Below, piece by piece: positions 50,784 to 59,966 of a stretch of DNA of 64,000 bases. Position 1 is the stretch's first letter. The number at the start of each line of letters is the position of its first letter. Origin of the DNA: Anaerolineales bacterium (GTDB lineage Bacteria > Chloroflexota > Anaerolineae > 4572-78 > J111); assembly GCA_020634855.1 (NCBI GenBank), contig JACKAU010000005.1, forward strand, positions 372,001 through 436,000, read 5' to 3'. The position numbers and the translations under genes were made by a program. Under the pieces are notes generated by a model. The model searched no databases and had not been told where the DNA came from. It saw only the letters and a list, made by a program, of their open reading frames with translations.

Positions 50784-51794
50784 TTAAGTGGGTTTAGCCA
50801 CCACGATCACGCGATGGGTGTTGTTGGTGTAAGGCCAGCAGGTGACAAAGGTCAGCCGTTCGTCATCGGTGGGGGCAATCCACTGGGCGTTTTTGCGGCG
50901 GACTTCAGGCGGTTCGCCTTTTTCTTTGACGATGGTTTTCATTTCAACGACATAGTTAAATGTCTGACCATTAGAGGAGACAGTAATTTTATCCCCAACT
51001 TCTACATTGACCAGATCTCGGAAAACTTCGCCGTTGACATTGTGGTGGCCGGCCATGACCGTATTGCCGGGGTGGCCCAACAGCGCCGTGGTTTTGTGCC
51101 AGCCGACCGCATAATCAGCCACTTGCCAGATACTGTACTCCCGGCCATCCTTCTGAACCACATTCCATCCAACTGGAATGATATTCGCATTGATGCCAAC
51201 TGAGGGAATGCTTAAATGATCGGGAATGCCCGAACCGGTGGGCAGGTTGGCCGGGGCATCAACCACGGGTTGCTCCACAACCGGCGGCGGGGCTGGGGTG
51301 GCGGTTGGCGGCAGCAGCGTCGGTACGGAGGTCGGCGCCGCCGCTTCGCTGGTCGGCGTTGGTAAAATGTCGATGGTAACCGGATCGGCGGCTTGCTCCG
51401 TGGCGATGGCAGCCAGTTCTTCATCGGTATGGATCACGACCGGGACAGGATCATCGGGGTTGAGGGTTTCGGGCAACATTTCCGGTAAAGGAACCACTCG
51501 CGTGGCGGTTGGGGTGGGGAATTTGGTGGCCGTGGGCGTGGCGGTGGGGCCAGGGCCGGCCCACGGGGTCGGTGTTGGCGAGACTTTTATAGCCGGCAGC
51601 GGTATCGCTGGCGGCGCTTCGGCTACTTGAGCCAGAGCCTCAGGTGGAGCGGTCAGCACATATTCCCAGCGAGTCTGGATATCCTGGTAAGCCCAAAATA
51701 ACGCGATGCCAACCAGAATGATCAAGGTCCAGACCATACTGGCAATTACCAATGCAATCTGCTCTAAAATAAATTGGGGATCCTTTAGATTCAT
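50784..51794 (-). CDS. Sortase with Pro/Thr-rich stalk
   Basis: A 336-residue protein: a membrane helix at about 12-35, a Pro/Thr-rich stalk with FPTPTATRVVPLPEMLPE to residue 190, then a sortase domain. The catalytic His is in VMAGHHNVNGEVF (about H250/H251), the Cys is C319 in LTFVTCWPYTNNT, and the Arg is R328. The TLTC-like motif and spacing suit a class D/E-like sortase. It attaches LPxTG-type proteins to a surface acceptor; no obvious sorted protein is in the window. Its ATG overlaps the stop of lgt (ATGA), so it is co-translated with it. Confidence 0.88.
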   Translation of the reverse strand: MNLKDPQFILEQIALVIASMVWTLIILVGIALFWAYQDIQTRWEYVLTAPPEALAQVAEAPPAIPLPAIKVSPTPTPWAGPGPTATPTATKFPTPTATRVVPLPEMLPETLNPDDPVPVVIHTDEELAAIATEQAADPVTIDILPTPTSEAAAPTSVPTLLPPTATPAPPPVVEQPVVDAPANLPTGSGIPDHLSIPSVGINANIIPVGWNVVQKDGREYSIWQVADYAVGWHKTTALLGHPGNTVMAGHHNVNGEVFRDLVNVEVGDKITVSSNGQTFNYVVEMKTIVKEKGEPPEVRRKNAQWIAPTDDERLTFVTCWPYTNNTHRVIVVAKPT

Positions 51795-52540
51795 AAGCTT
51801 TCTGAACTCATTGTGCTCGAATTTCGGCTAAAGTTGTGAGCCATTACGGCCAGCCCCACCACTATAGCCATAAGCGCTAATATTTGAACCGCTAAATAAC
51901 CATCGCCAATGATATAGGGTCGTGCTCGAAAGATCTCAAGCCCGAGCCGACTAAGACTGTAAAGGATGACGAAGCACCAAAAGGTAAAGCCGGGCCAGGG
52001 CCGGGAACGGATCAAAAATAAAATGCCCAGGATCAGTAACCCGGCCGCGCTCTCATACAGTTGCACCGGGTGCCGAGTAATGCCGGTTATCTCCACCGCC
52101 CAGGGCAGAGTCGTAACCGCGCCTAAGGCTTCACCACCCAAAAATGCGCCTATATTAGCGATGACGATGGCCAGAGCCGCCCCGTAAGCCGCGGCGTCGA
52201 GAAAATCGTTGATCGGGACTTGGTTGCGTTGTAAATAGATTAACACGACTAAACCGGCCGTAATCAACCCTGCACCGGGAGACAGAGCGCTGCGTGAAAG
52301 CGACAGCGCTTGCATTAGGTTTGGTGCGTAATTTTCCCAGTGGGCTAGCACAAATCCCAGCCTCGCGCCGATAATCCCGGCCAGCAGCCCGTATAAACCG
52401 GCATTGTAAACATGATCGCCGTCAAGGCCCAACCGCTCGGCCTGGCGGGCGGCTAGCCACAAGCTGGCCCAATAGGCCACCAGCAGAAAAAGCGGGTAAG
52501 TTGGCAAAGCAACAGGTCCAATCAGTATCGTCGGCAGCAT
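51791..52540 (-). CDS. lgt: Prolipoprotein diacylglyceryl transferase
   Basis: A 249-residue membrane enzyme that adds diacylglycerol to the lipobox Cys of lipoproteins, such as the sugar-binding lipoprotein in this window. It has seven hydrophobic segments. Conserved parts are GLYGLLAGIIGARLGFVLAH, AIVIANIGAFLGGEALGAVT and TRHPVQLYESAAGLLILGIL (the H-P-x-Q-x-Y-E motif), ending before the shared ATGA with the sortase gene. The canonical RxxNFxN signature is partly changed (IVIANIGAFLGGE), a form seen in some Lgt branches. The ATG is at 52540. Confidence 0.85.
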   Translation of the reverse strand: MLPTILIGPVALPTYPLFLLVAYWASLWLAARQAERLGLDGDHVYNAGLYGLLAGIIGARLGFVLAHWENYAPNLMQALSLSRSALSPGAGLITAGLVVLIYLQRNQVPINDFLDAAAYGAALAIVIANIGAFLGGEALGAVTTLPWAVEITGITRHPVQLYESAAGLLILGILFLIRSRPWPGFTFWCFVILYSLSRLGLEIFRARPYIIGDGYLAVQILALMAIVVGLAVMAHNFSRNSSTMSSESL

Positions 52541-52583
52541 GGTAAGATGGTCCGTAACTTAAGTTTGAATGCCCACGCCCGGC

Positions 52584-53198
52584 TTACAGATCGGACTTAA
52601 TAAGCTCAGAAATTTTCGACTCGATGTAGGCTTTGTTGAGCGGGCCGGTAAAAATTTCATTCACAACGCCTTGATCATCGATAAAAATCGTGGTCGGCAG
52701 CCCCAACACGTTGTAGGCATCAACCGCTTCCCGATCGGTGTCCAGCAAAATGGGGAAGGTAATGCCATATTCCTTCAAAAAATCAGGAATAGCGTTCGGG
52801 TTGTCAGCCGAAGTATTGTTAATACCTACAATCACCATGCGGTCGGCATTATCCACCGCCGCTTGCTGGAATTCAGGAAATTCGGATCGGCAGGGACCAC
52901 ACCAGGTGGCCCAAAAGTTCAAAATAACGGGCTGGCCTTTGAAATCGCTTAGCCGCATGGTTTCGCCATCGGTACTGACCAACTCGAAATCAGGGGCCGG
53001 ATGGCCGGCGATCGGCGCGGGTTCCAGATTGATGGCATCGCCGGTGGTAATTGTTCCGGCGCCCACCCATGATTTGGATAGCACAATCCAAACGCCTCCC
53101 AAAACCAGCGTTAGGCCAATCATTGTCATCCAAAACCAAAGAGCGCGATAAAACGGGGCAGGTTTATGGTTTCTCTCGGTGTTGACATCGACACTCAT
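52584..53198 (-). CDS. TlpA/ResA-like thioredoxin-fold protein
   Basis: A 204-residue membrane-anchored redoxin. A helix at about 20-41 anchors it, followed by the exported domain with GHPAPDFELVSTDGETMRLS, NFWATWCGPCRSEFPEF (redox Cys100 and Cys103) and a cis-proline region in LGLPTTIFIDDQGVV. The family reduces disulfides of exported proteins, for example in cytochrome maturation. It lies 43 bp upstream of lgt on the same strand, so TlpA-Lgt-sortase form an envelope-protein maturation operon. Confidence 0.9.
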   Translation of the reverse strand: MSVDVNTERNHKPAPFYRALWFWMTMIGLTLVLGGVWIVLSKSWVGAGTITTGDAINLEPAPIAGHPAPDFELVSTDGETMRLSDFKGQPVILNFWATWCGPCRSEFPEFQQAAVDNADRMVIVGINNTSADNPNAIPDFLKEYGITFPILLDTDREAVDAYNVLGLPTTIFIDDQGVVNEIFTGPLNKAYIESKISELIKSDL

Positions 53199-53478
53199 TA
53201 CAACTTTCTCCTTAGCGGATAATTCAATGGATTTCCCTTAATACTAAAGCGATTTGGTTAACAAAATATTAACCTTAGTAAGAGTTTATCCGCTAAACAA
53301 ATTATAACCGTAAGCTATCTTCCATATTTATAAACGAAATACGGTTACAATTCAAATTATGGGTGATGGCCGCCCAATTTTTACATTATGTATAATTCTA
53401 CCTTAAGCTGGGATTATAGACAAGGTTTAAGGTCGGCGGCAGGTCATTGAAGGTTTAAACGGCCAGGCACGTATAAGT
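53199..53478. other. Intergenic region before the TlpA-lgt-sortase operon
   Basis: About 280 bp. It holds an AT-rich inverted repeat, GGTTAACAAAATATTAACC around 53253, which may be an operator-like site in the promoter region of the minus-strand operon, and no recognisable gene. No promoter boxes were fixed with confidence. Confidence 0.4.
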
Positions 53479-53509
53479 AAAAAGCGACCGGCTGACCGGT
53501 CGCTTTTTT
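53479..53509 (-). terminator. Terminator after the DnaB-like ATPase gene
   Basis: AAAAAGCGACCGG (53479-53491) pairs with CCGGTCGCTTTTT (53496-53508) around CTGA: a 13 bp stem with A and T flanks, usable in both directions. The minus-strand gene ends 24 bp away at 53533. Confidence 0.88.
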
Positions 53510-53532
53510 GAAATTAAGCTGGGGGATTAATA

Positions 53533-54777
53533 TTACTCGACGATGATTTTTTCGTCGATCAATTTCTGCTCAACCAAGTTACCCTTGGGGTTGAAACAGA
53601 AGTGCTGAGGATGCATGCGAAATTCGACATCGATCATCGCCCGGCCGGCCCGGTTTTTCTCTAAGGTGAAGACGACCCAATCTCGATAACTTTCGCTTTT
53701 GTAGGGGTTGAAGGATACGTGCTCTTTCGAGAGAATGTGGAACTTGTTGTTCATAATAATGGCGATATCACATTCATAGTCAAGCGCCGAGCTGCCACGC
53801 AGATGGTACAAATGCATTCGCTTGCTGCGCAGCCCTTCCCGGTCGGCGGCTACAATAGCCACTACCGGAATGTTGTAGGTCATGGCAATATCTTTAAGTC
53901 CTTCAACAATAATGGTGACTTTATCGCTTTCGTCGGCGGCCCGTTCCGGGTATATCGCGATTTTCTGCAAGTAATCGATAAAGAGGACCATCTTGCCATT
54001 GGTCGCTTCACTAATTTGGCGTGCCATTTCTCTGATAGCATTGAGCGTGGTGACGGCCGGACTGGCTTTCATCAAAATAAGCCGGTCGGCGTAGCGGCTA
54101 ATGGTATCAATTGCTTTGGCAGTCTTGGGGTGCTGTGATAGAATTTGATTTAGGCCGACGTTCCCATCTTTTCTAACCCATTCTCGCGCTCGTTTACTAA
54201 CTACAATATTGTGTAAATCTTTGAGACGCAGCCCACCCCCCACATTATCACTGGCCGGTTCGATGCTTTCCTGGCAGATTAAACGGTTGAGAAGATGTAT
54301 TTCGCTGTGTTCATAGGAAATGTAAAAGGCGTAAGTGGCTTCGTTTAGGGCCAGATTTCGGGCCATCTGCAGAGCGGTCACGGTTTTGCCAATGCCCTGA
54401 GCGCCACCCAGCAAAACCAGTTCGGTTTTGCGTAATCCTCCCCCGATCAGACGATCGATTTGGTCAAAGCCGGTAGGCACGGGTAAATATTCATCCAGTT
54501 CGCCCTCGACTACCATTCGGTCAGCTTCCTTTAGCACCTGGCTCAAGCTTCTAGGGGATGGTCCGCCGCTTCGACGGGCGCTGCCGGTACCTCTGGTTGA
54601 GCGAGGTTGAGGCGGCGGCGTCGCCTGACGAGACTTTTCTGGCCGGGCCAGATCCGGCGATTGAGCAGCTCGTGATTGAAGGGGTTGAATAGCACGCTGT
54701 GACTGTTGTTGGTGAGCCTGTTGCTGGTTTTTTTGCTGCTGCTGGGGTTGCCTTTGCTCTTCTAGCGAAAAAGTCAT
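53533..54777 (-). CDS. DnaB-like RecA-fold ATPase with Gln-rich N-terminus
   Basis: A 414-residue protein. Residues 1-80 are Gln/Pro/Arg/Ser-rich and look disordered. From about 85 a DnaB C-terminal-type RecA domain follows: YLPVPTGFDQIDRLIGGGLR, Walker A LGGAQGIGKTVTALQ (124-132), NGKMVLFIDYLQKIAIYPER as Walker B, and the late RGSSALDYECDIAIIMNNKF with ALDYECD acidic pair. The DnaB N-terminal (DnaG-binding) domain is absent, so it is not the standard replicative helicase. It could be a Sak4/KaiC-like or DNA-processing ATPase. It is a single-gene unit with its own terminator. Confidence 0.75.
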   Translation of the reverse strand: MTFSLEEQRQPQQQQKNQQQAHQQQSQRAIQPLQSRAAQSPDLARPEKSRQATPPPQPRSTRGTGSARRSGGPSPRSLSQVLKEADRMVVEGELDEYLPVPTGFDQIDRLIGGGLRKTELVLLGGAQGIGKTVTALQMARNLALNEATYAFYISYEHSEIHLLNRLICQESIEPASDNVGGGLRLKDLHNIVVSKRAREWVRKDGNVGLNQILSQHPKTAKAIDTISRYADRLILMKASPAVTTLNAIREMARQISEATNGKMVLFIDYLQKIAIYPERAADESDKVTIIVEGLKDIAMTYNIPVVAIVAADREGLRSKRMHLYHLRGSSALDYECDIAIIMNNKFHILSKEHVSFNPYKSESYRDWVVFTLEKNRAGRAMIDVEFRMHPQHFCFNPKGNLVEQKLIDEKIIVE

Positions 54778-55125
54778 GTTATCCTCTATGATCTTATGGG
54801 ATGAGCCGTAAACTCATCAGATTTAACGGGCCTAAGACATTGGTTGCTGGAATAAGGTGATAGACGAGAGTTATAGCATAAATAATTTATCATACGTCTC
54901 TTGGAAAAGAGTGAAAGTTTAGTTAGAAAAAAGTTAGAAACCCAAGCCCAGAGGTTACTGCTGGAATTATGAGTCTAAACAGTCACCCTCAAAATCGCGT
55001 TAGACTCACGTCCCGTCCAAATTATACCAGATCGAGTCTCGCAAAACAACTAACCATTTAGGGTAAATGTCCTAAGCTGCTACAATATCCTGGTTGAGTG
55101 AGCAGTTTGTAGAAAAGGAAAGAAC
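54778..55125. other. Divergent intergenic region
   Basis: About 350 bp between the DnaB-like gene (minus) and the C39/TPR gene (plus). It should hold both promoters. A TACAAT at about 55080 is a plausible -10 for the plus-strand gene; a matching -35 was not found. No repeat or hairpin stands out. Confidence 0.35.
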
Positions 55126-56499
55126 ATGAACAGTCGCATAAGACGGCCCTATGAAAGAAAAACAGTAAGTCGGAGTGGGGCCTTAGTTTTCGGTCTCGGC
55201 TTGGGGGCCTTATTTGCTACAATGGCCATAGCCTTAGCCCTGGCGATGCCGCTGCTGAGTACTCGCTTAGAAAACGCGCCTATGTACGCCCGAACGTACT
55301 ATCGCAAAATGTTCCCGCCGCCCCAATATCTTCCCACGCCGGCCCCGACCGTTTCGTTCGAAATAGCTCCGCCCCAGAATGAACCGGATACTATCGAGGA
55401 AGCCGCGTCACTTGGTTCGCTCGAAGAAGCGCCGTCAACTAATACCGAGGTCGTTCTGGCGTCGGTTAATGTGGCCGAACAGAGTCTTGAACCCTCGGCC
55501 GACGATCAAACCGGTAGCGTTCAGCTTGTTTCACCTACTACAGATGTAGCGTTAAATCCTACCGGTCAGGCCCGCCAATTGACCGGCCTTAATCATCAGT
55601 GGCAAACTTGGAATAACTGCGGCCCCGCCACCATTACCACCTATATGAGCTATTTTGGCCGGACTGAAACCCAGGTTGATGGCGCGCTGTTTCTAAAGCC
55701 CAACAAAGATGACAAAAATGTGAGTCCCTATCAGTTAGCAGCTTACGCCCAAAGCGTCGGGATGGAGGCAATTCTCCGCCAAGGCGGCAGTGTCGAGCAG
55801 CTTAAACAGTTTATCAGTAATGATTTCCCCGTTCTGGTTGAAACCTGGCTTATCCATGATGGCGACGGCTTGGGCCATTACCGGCTTATTACCGGTTATA
55901 ACGATGACACCGGCCAATTCATTACGTCCGATTCACTCAGCGGGCCGCAGTATCCGGTCAGCTACGACCAATTTGACTCGGATTGGCGTGTCTTCAATCG
56001 CCTCTACATTGTTGTTTTCCAACCGGAACAGGCCGATCTGGTGGCCGGTATTATTGGCCCGGATCTGCAAGACCAGGTGATGTATGACAAGTTAGTGGCC
56101 GCCGCTAATGCTGAAATTGAAGCCAATCCTACTGATCAAATCGCCTACTTTAATAAAGGTGAAGCGTTGACTCGCTTGGAGCGCTATGAAGAAGCGGCGG
56201 CGGCCTTCGATCAGGCTCGAAAGATCGGCCTCCATTGGCGTCGGCTCTGGTATCAATTTACGCCTTTTGAAGCGTATTATGCGACCGGCCGCTATCAGGA
56301 TGTTCTCGATTTAGCTAACGCGACGATTGCTAATTCAGGTGGTTTGGAGGAGGCTTACTATTATAAAGGCTTAGCGCTGCATTCCTTGGGCCAGCCGGGC
56401 GCGGAAGAAGCTTTGCAAGACGCGCTCGATTACAATCCTAATTTCGCGGCGGCCCAAGTCGCTATGGAAACGTTACACGGATCGGTCGCCGGCCCATAA
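55126..56499 (+). CDS. C39-like cysteine peptidase with TPR tail, membrane-anchored
   Basis: A 457-residue protein. A membrane helix at about 20-45 is followed by a Pro/Glu-rich linker, then a C39_2 peptidase-like domain: LNHQWQTWNNCGPATITTYM with Cys165, HDGDGLGHYRLITGY with His251, and FITSDSLSG with a likely Asp near 268. From about 305 a TPR region follows (EIEANPTDQIAYFNKGEALT, RLERYEEAAAAFDQARKIGL). Catalytic residues are complete. The domain faces outside and may process or bind peptides or cell-wall fragments; a target is not shown. ATG 55126. Confidence 0.82.
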   Translation: MNSRIRRPYERKTVSRSGALVFGLGLGALFATMAIALALAMPLLSTRLENAPMYARTYYRKMFPPPQYLPTPAPTVSFEIAPPQNEPDTIEEAASLGSLEEAPSTNTEVVLASVNVAEQSLEPSADDQTGSVQLVSPTTDVALNPTGQARQLTGLNHQWQTWNNCGPATITTYMSYFGRTETQVDGALFLKPNKDDKNVSPYQLAAYAQSVGMEAILRQGGSVEQLKQFISNDFPVLVETWLIHDGDGLGHYRLITGYNDDTGQFITSDSLSGPQYPVSYDQFDSDWRVFNRLYIVVFQPEQADLVAGIIGPDLQDQVMYDKLVAAANAEIEANPTDQIAYFNKGEALTRLERYEEAAAAFDQARKIGLHWRRLWYQFTPFEAYYATGRYQDVLDLANATIANSGGLEEAYYYKGLALHSLGQPGAEEALQDALDYNPNFAAAQVAMETLHGSVAGP

Positions 56500-56657
56500 C
56501 TCTCTTGAACATTGCGATCAGCGATTAGGAGTTGGGAATCAGGTTAGAGCTAATTCCTGATCCCTAATTCATAATTCCTGCTTTTAAGGATTGACACACT
56601 TATCTAAAAATAAAGGTTCGTCGTAATCGCTTTAGCGATACCACAATCCCAAAAGGT

Positions 56658-57689
56658 TTAATCTGACTTCTGCTCCGCTCGACTTAGCCACCACAACAGG
56701 CTCACCGTGAGAACGCCCAACACGGCCAGGGCGATCAATTTGAAAAATCTATCGGCAATGAGCAGTGCCATCAAGCCAAAGGCAGCGCAAAACGTGTAGT
56801 ATAGCCCCACAATTTGTCGCTGGCCTAACCCTAAATCAAAAAGACGATAGTGCAAATGATCCCGCCCGGACTGAGCCGGATTGCCTCGCTGTCGCCAGCG
56901 TTGGATAATCAGCCAGGCGACATCTACAATAGGGATGCCTAACACCAGCAGGGCAGTGGCTACTTTGGCCGGAGCCAAAATTGAAAGCGAAGCTACAGCG
57001 TAGCCCAACAACATACTCCCGCCGCCCATAAAGACCCGGGCCGGATGAAAATTGAAAGGCAAAAAGCCTAAACAGGCCGCCGCTAAGGCCAACGGAAAAA
57101 GGGCCACGATCATCTGCCCTAACTGGTAGGCATGCACGGCAAACAACAGGCTGGCAATGGCCACCACACCGGCGGCCAGTCCATCTAGACCATCCAGCCA
57201 ATTAACTGTGTTGATCATCCCGACTACCCAAAAAATGGTCAAAGGATAGGTAATCCAGATGGGAAAAATGGTTAACCCGACAACGGGTAACGTGACCCGT
57301 TCCACAATGATGTCAAAAAAAATGGCCACCAGGGCTACCAAAAATTGAGCAAAAAATTGAGCGCCGGGCGATAGCTCGAAGACGTCATCCCACAAACCGA
57401 AAGCAAAAATGATGATACTGCCCAATAAGACACCGGTTAACAACTTACGATCTTCGGCTCCCATCGGCGGCCACCAACCGGCGGCGCTCATCCCAAAGAT
57501 CAGCAGCCCGGTTCCCACAAAACTGACAAATAGCGCTATCCCGCCCAGCCGGGAAATGTCACCCTGATGGCGTCGCCGGCCAGCCGGCCGATCGACAATT
57601 CCCCAGCGGCGTCCCAACTTGATAGTTAGCGGCGTCACCAGTAAACTTAAAGTTAGTGCGAACACAAACGTGATTATATACATCGCCAA
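56658..57689 (-). CDS. WecA/MraY-like polyprenyl-phosphate sugar-1-phosphate transferase
   Basis: A 343-residue membrane enzyme of glycosyltransferase family 4. It joins a sugar-1-phosphate from a UDP-sugar to undecaprenyl phosphate to begin a surface glycan or teichoic-acid-like polymer. Eleven hydrophobic segments are visible, with NTVNWLDGLDGLAAGVVAI (catalytic Asp cluster) near 160-175 and a preceding FGLWDDVFELSPGAQF near 98, and HYRLFDLGLGQRQ near 283. The conserved His/Asp pattern is that of TagO/WecA more than MraY. It is divergent from the SixA gene. The sugar is unknown. Confidence 0.9.
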   Translation of the reverse strand: MAMYIITFVFALTLSLLVTPLTIKLGRRWGIVDRPAGRRRHQGDISRLGGIALFVSFVGTGLLIFGMSAAGWWPPMGAEDRKLLTGVLLGSIIIFAFGLWDDVFELSPGAQFFAQFLVALVAIFFDIIVERVTLPVVGLTIFPIWITYPLTIFWVVGMINTVNWLDGLDGLAAGVVAIASLLFAVHAYQLGQMIVALFPLALAAACLGFLPFNFHPARVFMGGGSMLLGYAVASLSILAPAKVATALLVLGIPIVDVAWLIIQRWRQRGNPAQSGRDHLHYRLFDLGLGQRQIVGLYYTFCAAFGLMALLIADRFFKLIALAVLGVLTVSLLWWLSRAEQKSD

Positions 57690-57758
57690 GTAAGATAAAA
57701 TTATTAAATTAAATGAGCAAATTTGTACTTATCTTCACCCATAATTCCGAGAGGTATC

Positions 57759-58283
57759 ATGAAAACTATTTTGCTGTTACGTCATGCCAAATCAGATTGG
57801 GGCAGCCCCAACCTAGCCGATTTTGATCGCCCGCTGGCCAAGCGCGGCCTCGATGATGCGCCCCGCATGGGTGATGTCCTAATTAATTTCGATCTGACGC
57901 CGGATAAAATCCTATCTTCGCCGGCCAAACGGGCCCAACAAACCGCCGAGTTAGTAGCTAAAGCCTGCGGTTACAAAAAATCGATCGAGTGGCACGATTC
58001 GTTCTACGGCGGCGACAGCGAAGACCTCATTGGAGCCATTTGCCGCTTGCCGGAAACCGTCGAGCGGGTGATGTTGGTGGGGCACAATCCTATTATGGAA
58101 ATTACCGCCGCTACCTTGCTTTTAGGTCAAGAGCCCGATTTCGACGACTACCTGGCCATCAAAATACCCACGGCCGGGCTAATTTGCCTCGACGCGCCTG
58201 TACCTGAATGGTCGGCCCTTGAAGGCGGTGAGACCATTTTACGCTGGTTTCTTATTCCCCGTCTGGTCAAGGCTATGGAATAG
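57759..58283 (+). CDS. SixA-like phosphohistidine phosphatase
   Basis: A 174-residue histidine-phosphatase-fold protein. The RHG-type motif LLLRHAKSDWG (R8-H9) is followed by FDRPLAKRGLDDAPRMG and SSPAKRAQQTAELVAK, and a second catalytic His in VMLVGHNPIMEI. SixA removes phosphate from phosphohistidine proteins such as HPt domains or PTS components. ATG 57759 with GAGAGG is preferred; an in-frame ATG at 57723 lacks a ribosome site. Confidence 0.88.
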   Translation: MKTILLLRHAKSDWGSPNLADFDRPLAKRGLDDAPRMGDVLINFDLTPDKILSSPAKRAQQTAELVAKACGYKKSIEWHDSFYGGDSEDLIGAICRLPETVERVMLVGHNPIMEITAATLLLGQEPDFDDYLAIKIPTAGLICLDAPVPEWSALEGGETILRWFLIPRLVKAME

Positions 58284-58374
58284 CAATTGGCTATCGATAC
58301 GCTGCGTCCGACCACCACTATTTAAACCAGACACAGATATCTCTATCCTACGGAAAGACTAAACATAAATCCGC

Positions 58375-59679
58375 ATGAACACAGAATGGAATTCGACTAC
58401 TAAACATATTGTCGGTGTAGGCCTGTTTATTTTTGGCGTATATCTTATTTACCTCAGCCGATCAGTTTTAACCCTGGTCATCATTGCCGCTCTCATCGCT
58501 TTTTTATTAATGCCCATCGTAGATTTATTGCATCATCGCTATAAAATGCCCCGCATTGTGGCCGTTTTGCTGACCTATATCATCACCTCAATTGTCGTGG
58601 CGCTGGCCCCTTTAATCCTATTTCCCCAAATTATTCGAGGCTTTAATTTCCTGGCTCGCGTTGATTACACGGTGGTGTTTGATAACAGTCTGCGATGGTT
58701 TAACGACACCTTAATCAGCCTGCGGGGAGTCGATTTCCACTTTGGGGAGGTTAGCCTTAATTTTGATCGAATAGTCGATCCCCTTTTGGACTCCTTGCAA
58801 AATGCGGAAAGAACGGTTGACTTCTCGATGCCGTCTGCCCAAACCATTATCAATTCGCTTAACTCAGCCGTGACCTTAACTTACGGAGTCGCCGCCAATT
58901 TGGTGGGGACCGTTTTCTCCGCCTTCTTGGCCTTCATTGTGGTCATCATTTCGGCCATTTATTTTAGTTTGGATGCGCACAGATTCAAGGGGCAATTTCT
59001 GGGCATCATTCCCGAAAAATATCGATTTGAAGCCGCGATTCTGCTTGATCGCTTAAAAAAAATCTGGCAAGCTTACTTTAGAGGCCGCCTCATCCTGATG
59101 ATCATTGTTGGTGTGGGCACATGGGCCGGCACCTCTTTATTGGGCGTACCCGGCGCATTTGCCTTAGGAGTCATTGCCGGGGCCTTGGAACTGATCCCCA
59201 ATCTTGGCCCCTTCATTGCCACTATTCCGGGCGTGTTAGTCGCGTTAATTCAGGGTTCGACTACCCTTGATGTCAATAATTTTGTCTTTGCCCTCATCGT
59301 TACCGCCTTTTACTTTAGCCTACAGCAGTTTGAAAATGCCGTCATCATTCCTCGGGTCATTGGCGATGCCGTGGACTTGCACCCCATCGTCATCTTGGTC
59401 GGCGTCATCGTGGGCGCTAATGTCGCGGGAGTCATCGGGGCGTTGGTAGCGGCTCCGGTCATTGCTTCCGGCCGGGAAATTATCCGTTACCTGTATTACA
59501 AAGTCCTGGGGGAAGATCCCTTCCCGCCCCAACCCCAAGAAATCGAAGCCACAGAGCAAAGCTGGTATAAACGGACTCGATTGGTTGTGATTAAACTCCA
59601 AAGTCTTCTGACCCAACCCCCGCAGCAGCCTGGTCCAACCGATCCTCCCCCATCTCCTCCTTCGTCTGATGAGCTTTAA
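58375..59679 (+). CDS. AI-2E-family (PerM-like) transporter
   Basis: A 434-residue membrane protein with about eight helices. The first group (GVGLFIFGVYLIYLSRSVLT to residue 90) is followed by a soluble segment, then the conserved GVPGAFALGVIAGALELIPN and LGPFIATIPGVLVALIQGS, and FYFSLQQFENAVIIPRVIGD with AVDLHPIVILVGVIVG. These are the family's signature parts. Members include autoinducer exporters and Na+/H+-type carriers, so the substrate is not known. A Pro-rich cytoplasmic tail ends the protein. ATG 58375. Confidence 0.92.
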   Translation: MNTEWNSTTKHIVGVGLFIFGVYLIYLSRSVLTLVIIAALIAFLLMPIVDLLHHRYKMPRIVAVLLTYIITSIVVALAPLILFPQIIRGFNFLARVDYTVVFDNSLRWFNDTLISLRGVDFHFGEVSLNFDRIVDPLLDSLQNAERTVDFSMPSAQTIINSLNSAVTLTYGVAANLVGTVFSAFLAFIVVIISAIYFSLDAHRFKGQFLGIIPEKYRFEAAILLDRLKKIWQAYFRGRLILMIIVGVGTWAGTSLLGVPGAFALGVIAGALELIPNLGPFIATIPGVLVALIQGSTTLDVNNFVFALIVTAFYFSLQQFENAVIIPRVIGDAVDLHPIVILVGVIVGANVAGVIGALVAAPVIASGREIIRYLYYKVLGEDPFPPQPQEIEATEQSWYKRTRLVVIKLQSLLTQPPQQPGPTDPPPSPPSSDEL

Positions 59680-59877
59680 AGGAATTAAACAGATGTCTAC
59701 GGCTCTATGGACATCTCCAAACTCGTAGTGATGGTTATGGATTTGCATTCATAACCCAACCCTCACCCGACTTTAGTCGCCCCACTATCGTATGGCAGCG
59801 CCAGGTTAAAATTTGAGGCGTATAGGTGGCGGATACAAAGCTTTAAATAACCTTGCCGAACCCCCTCATTTTACCAG

Positions 59878-59906
59878 TTGACATCGATATTGTTAGGTGA
59901 TATACT
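59878..59906 (+). promoter_or_regulatory. Promoter of the CelR/CebR-like regulator gene
   Basis: TTGACA (59878-59883), 17 bp, and TATACT (59901-59906). The start point falls just inside the operator palindrome at 59911, so repressor binding would block transcription. Confidence 0.82.
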
Positions 59907-59910
59907 GGAA

Positions 59911-59940
59911 TCTGTTTTTGGGAGCGCTCCCAAAAACAGA
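59911..59940. promoter_or_regulatory. CelR/CebR-type operator, 30 bp perfect palindrome
   Basis: The left half TCTGTTTTTGGGAGC is followed immediately by its exact complement. The central TGGGAGCGCTCCCA equals the published operator of the cellobiose-responsive LacI proteins CelR (Thermobifida) and CebR (Streptomyces). Placed between the -10 box and the regulator start codon. Confidence 0.88.
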
Positions 59941-59966
59941 TTCAGTCTGTTTATCGGTACTAAGAA

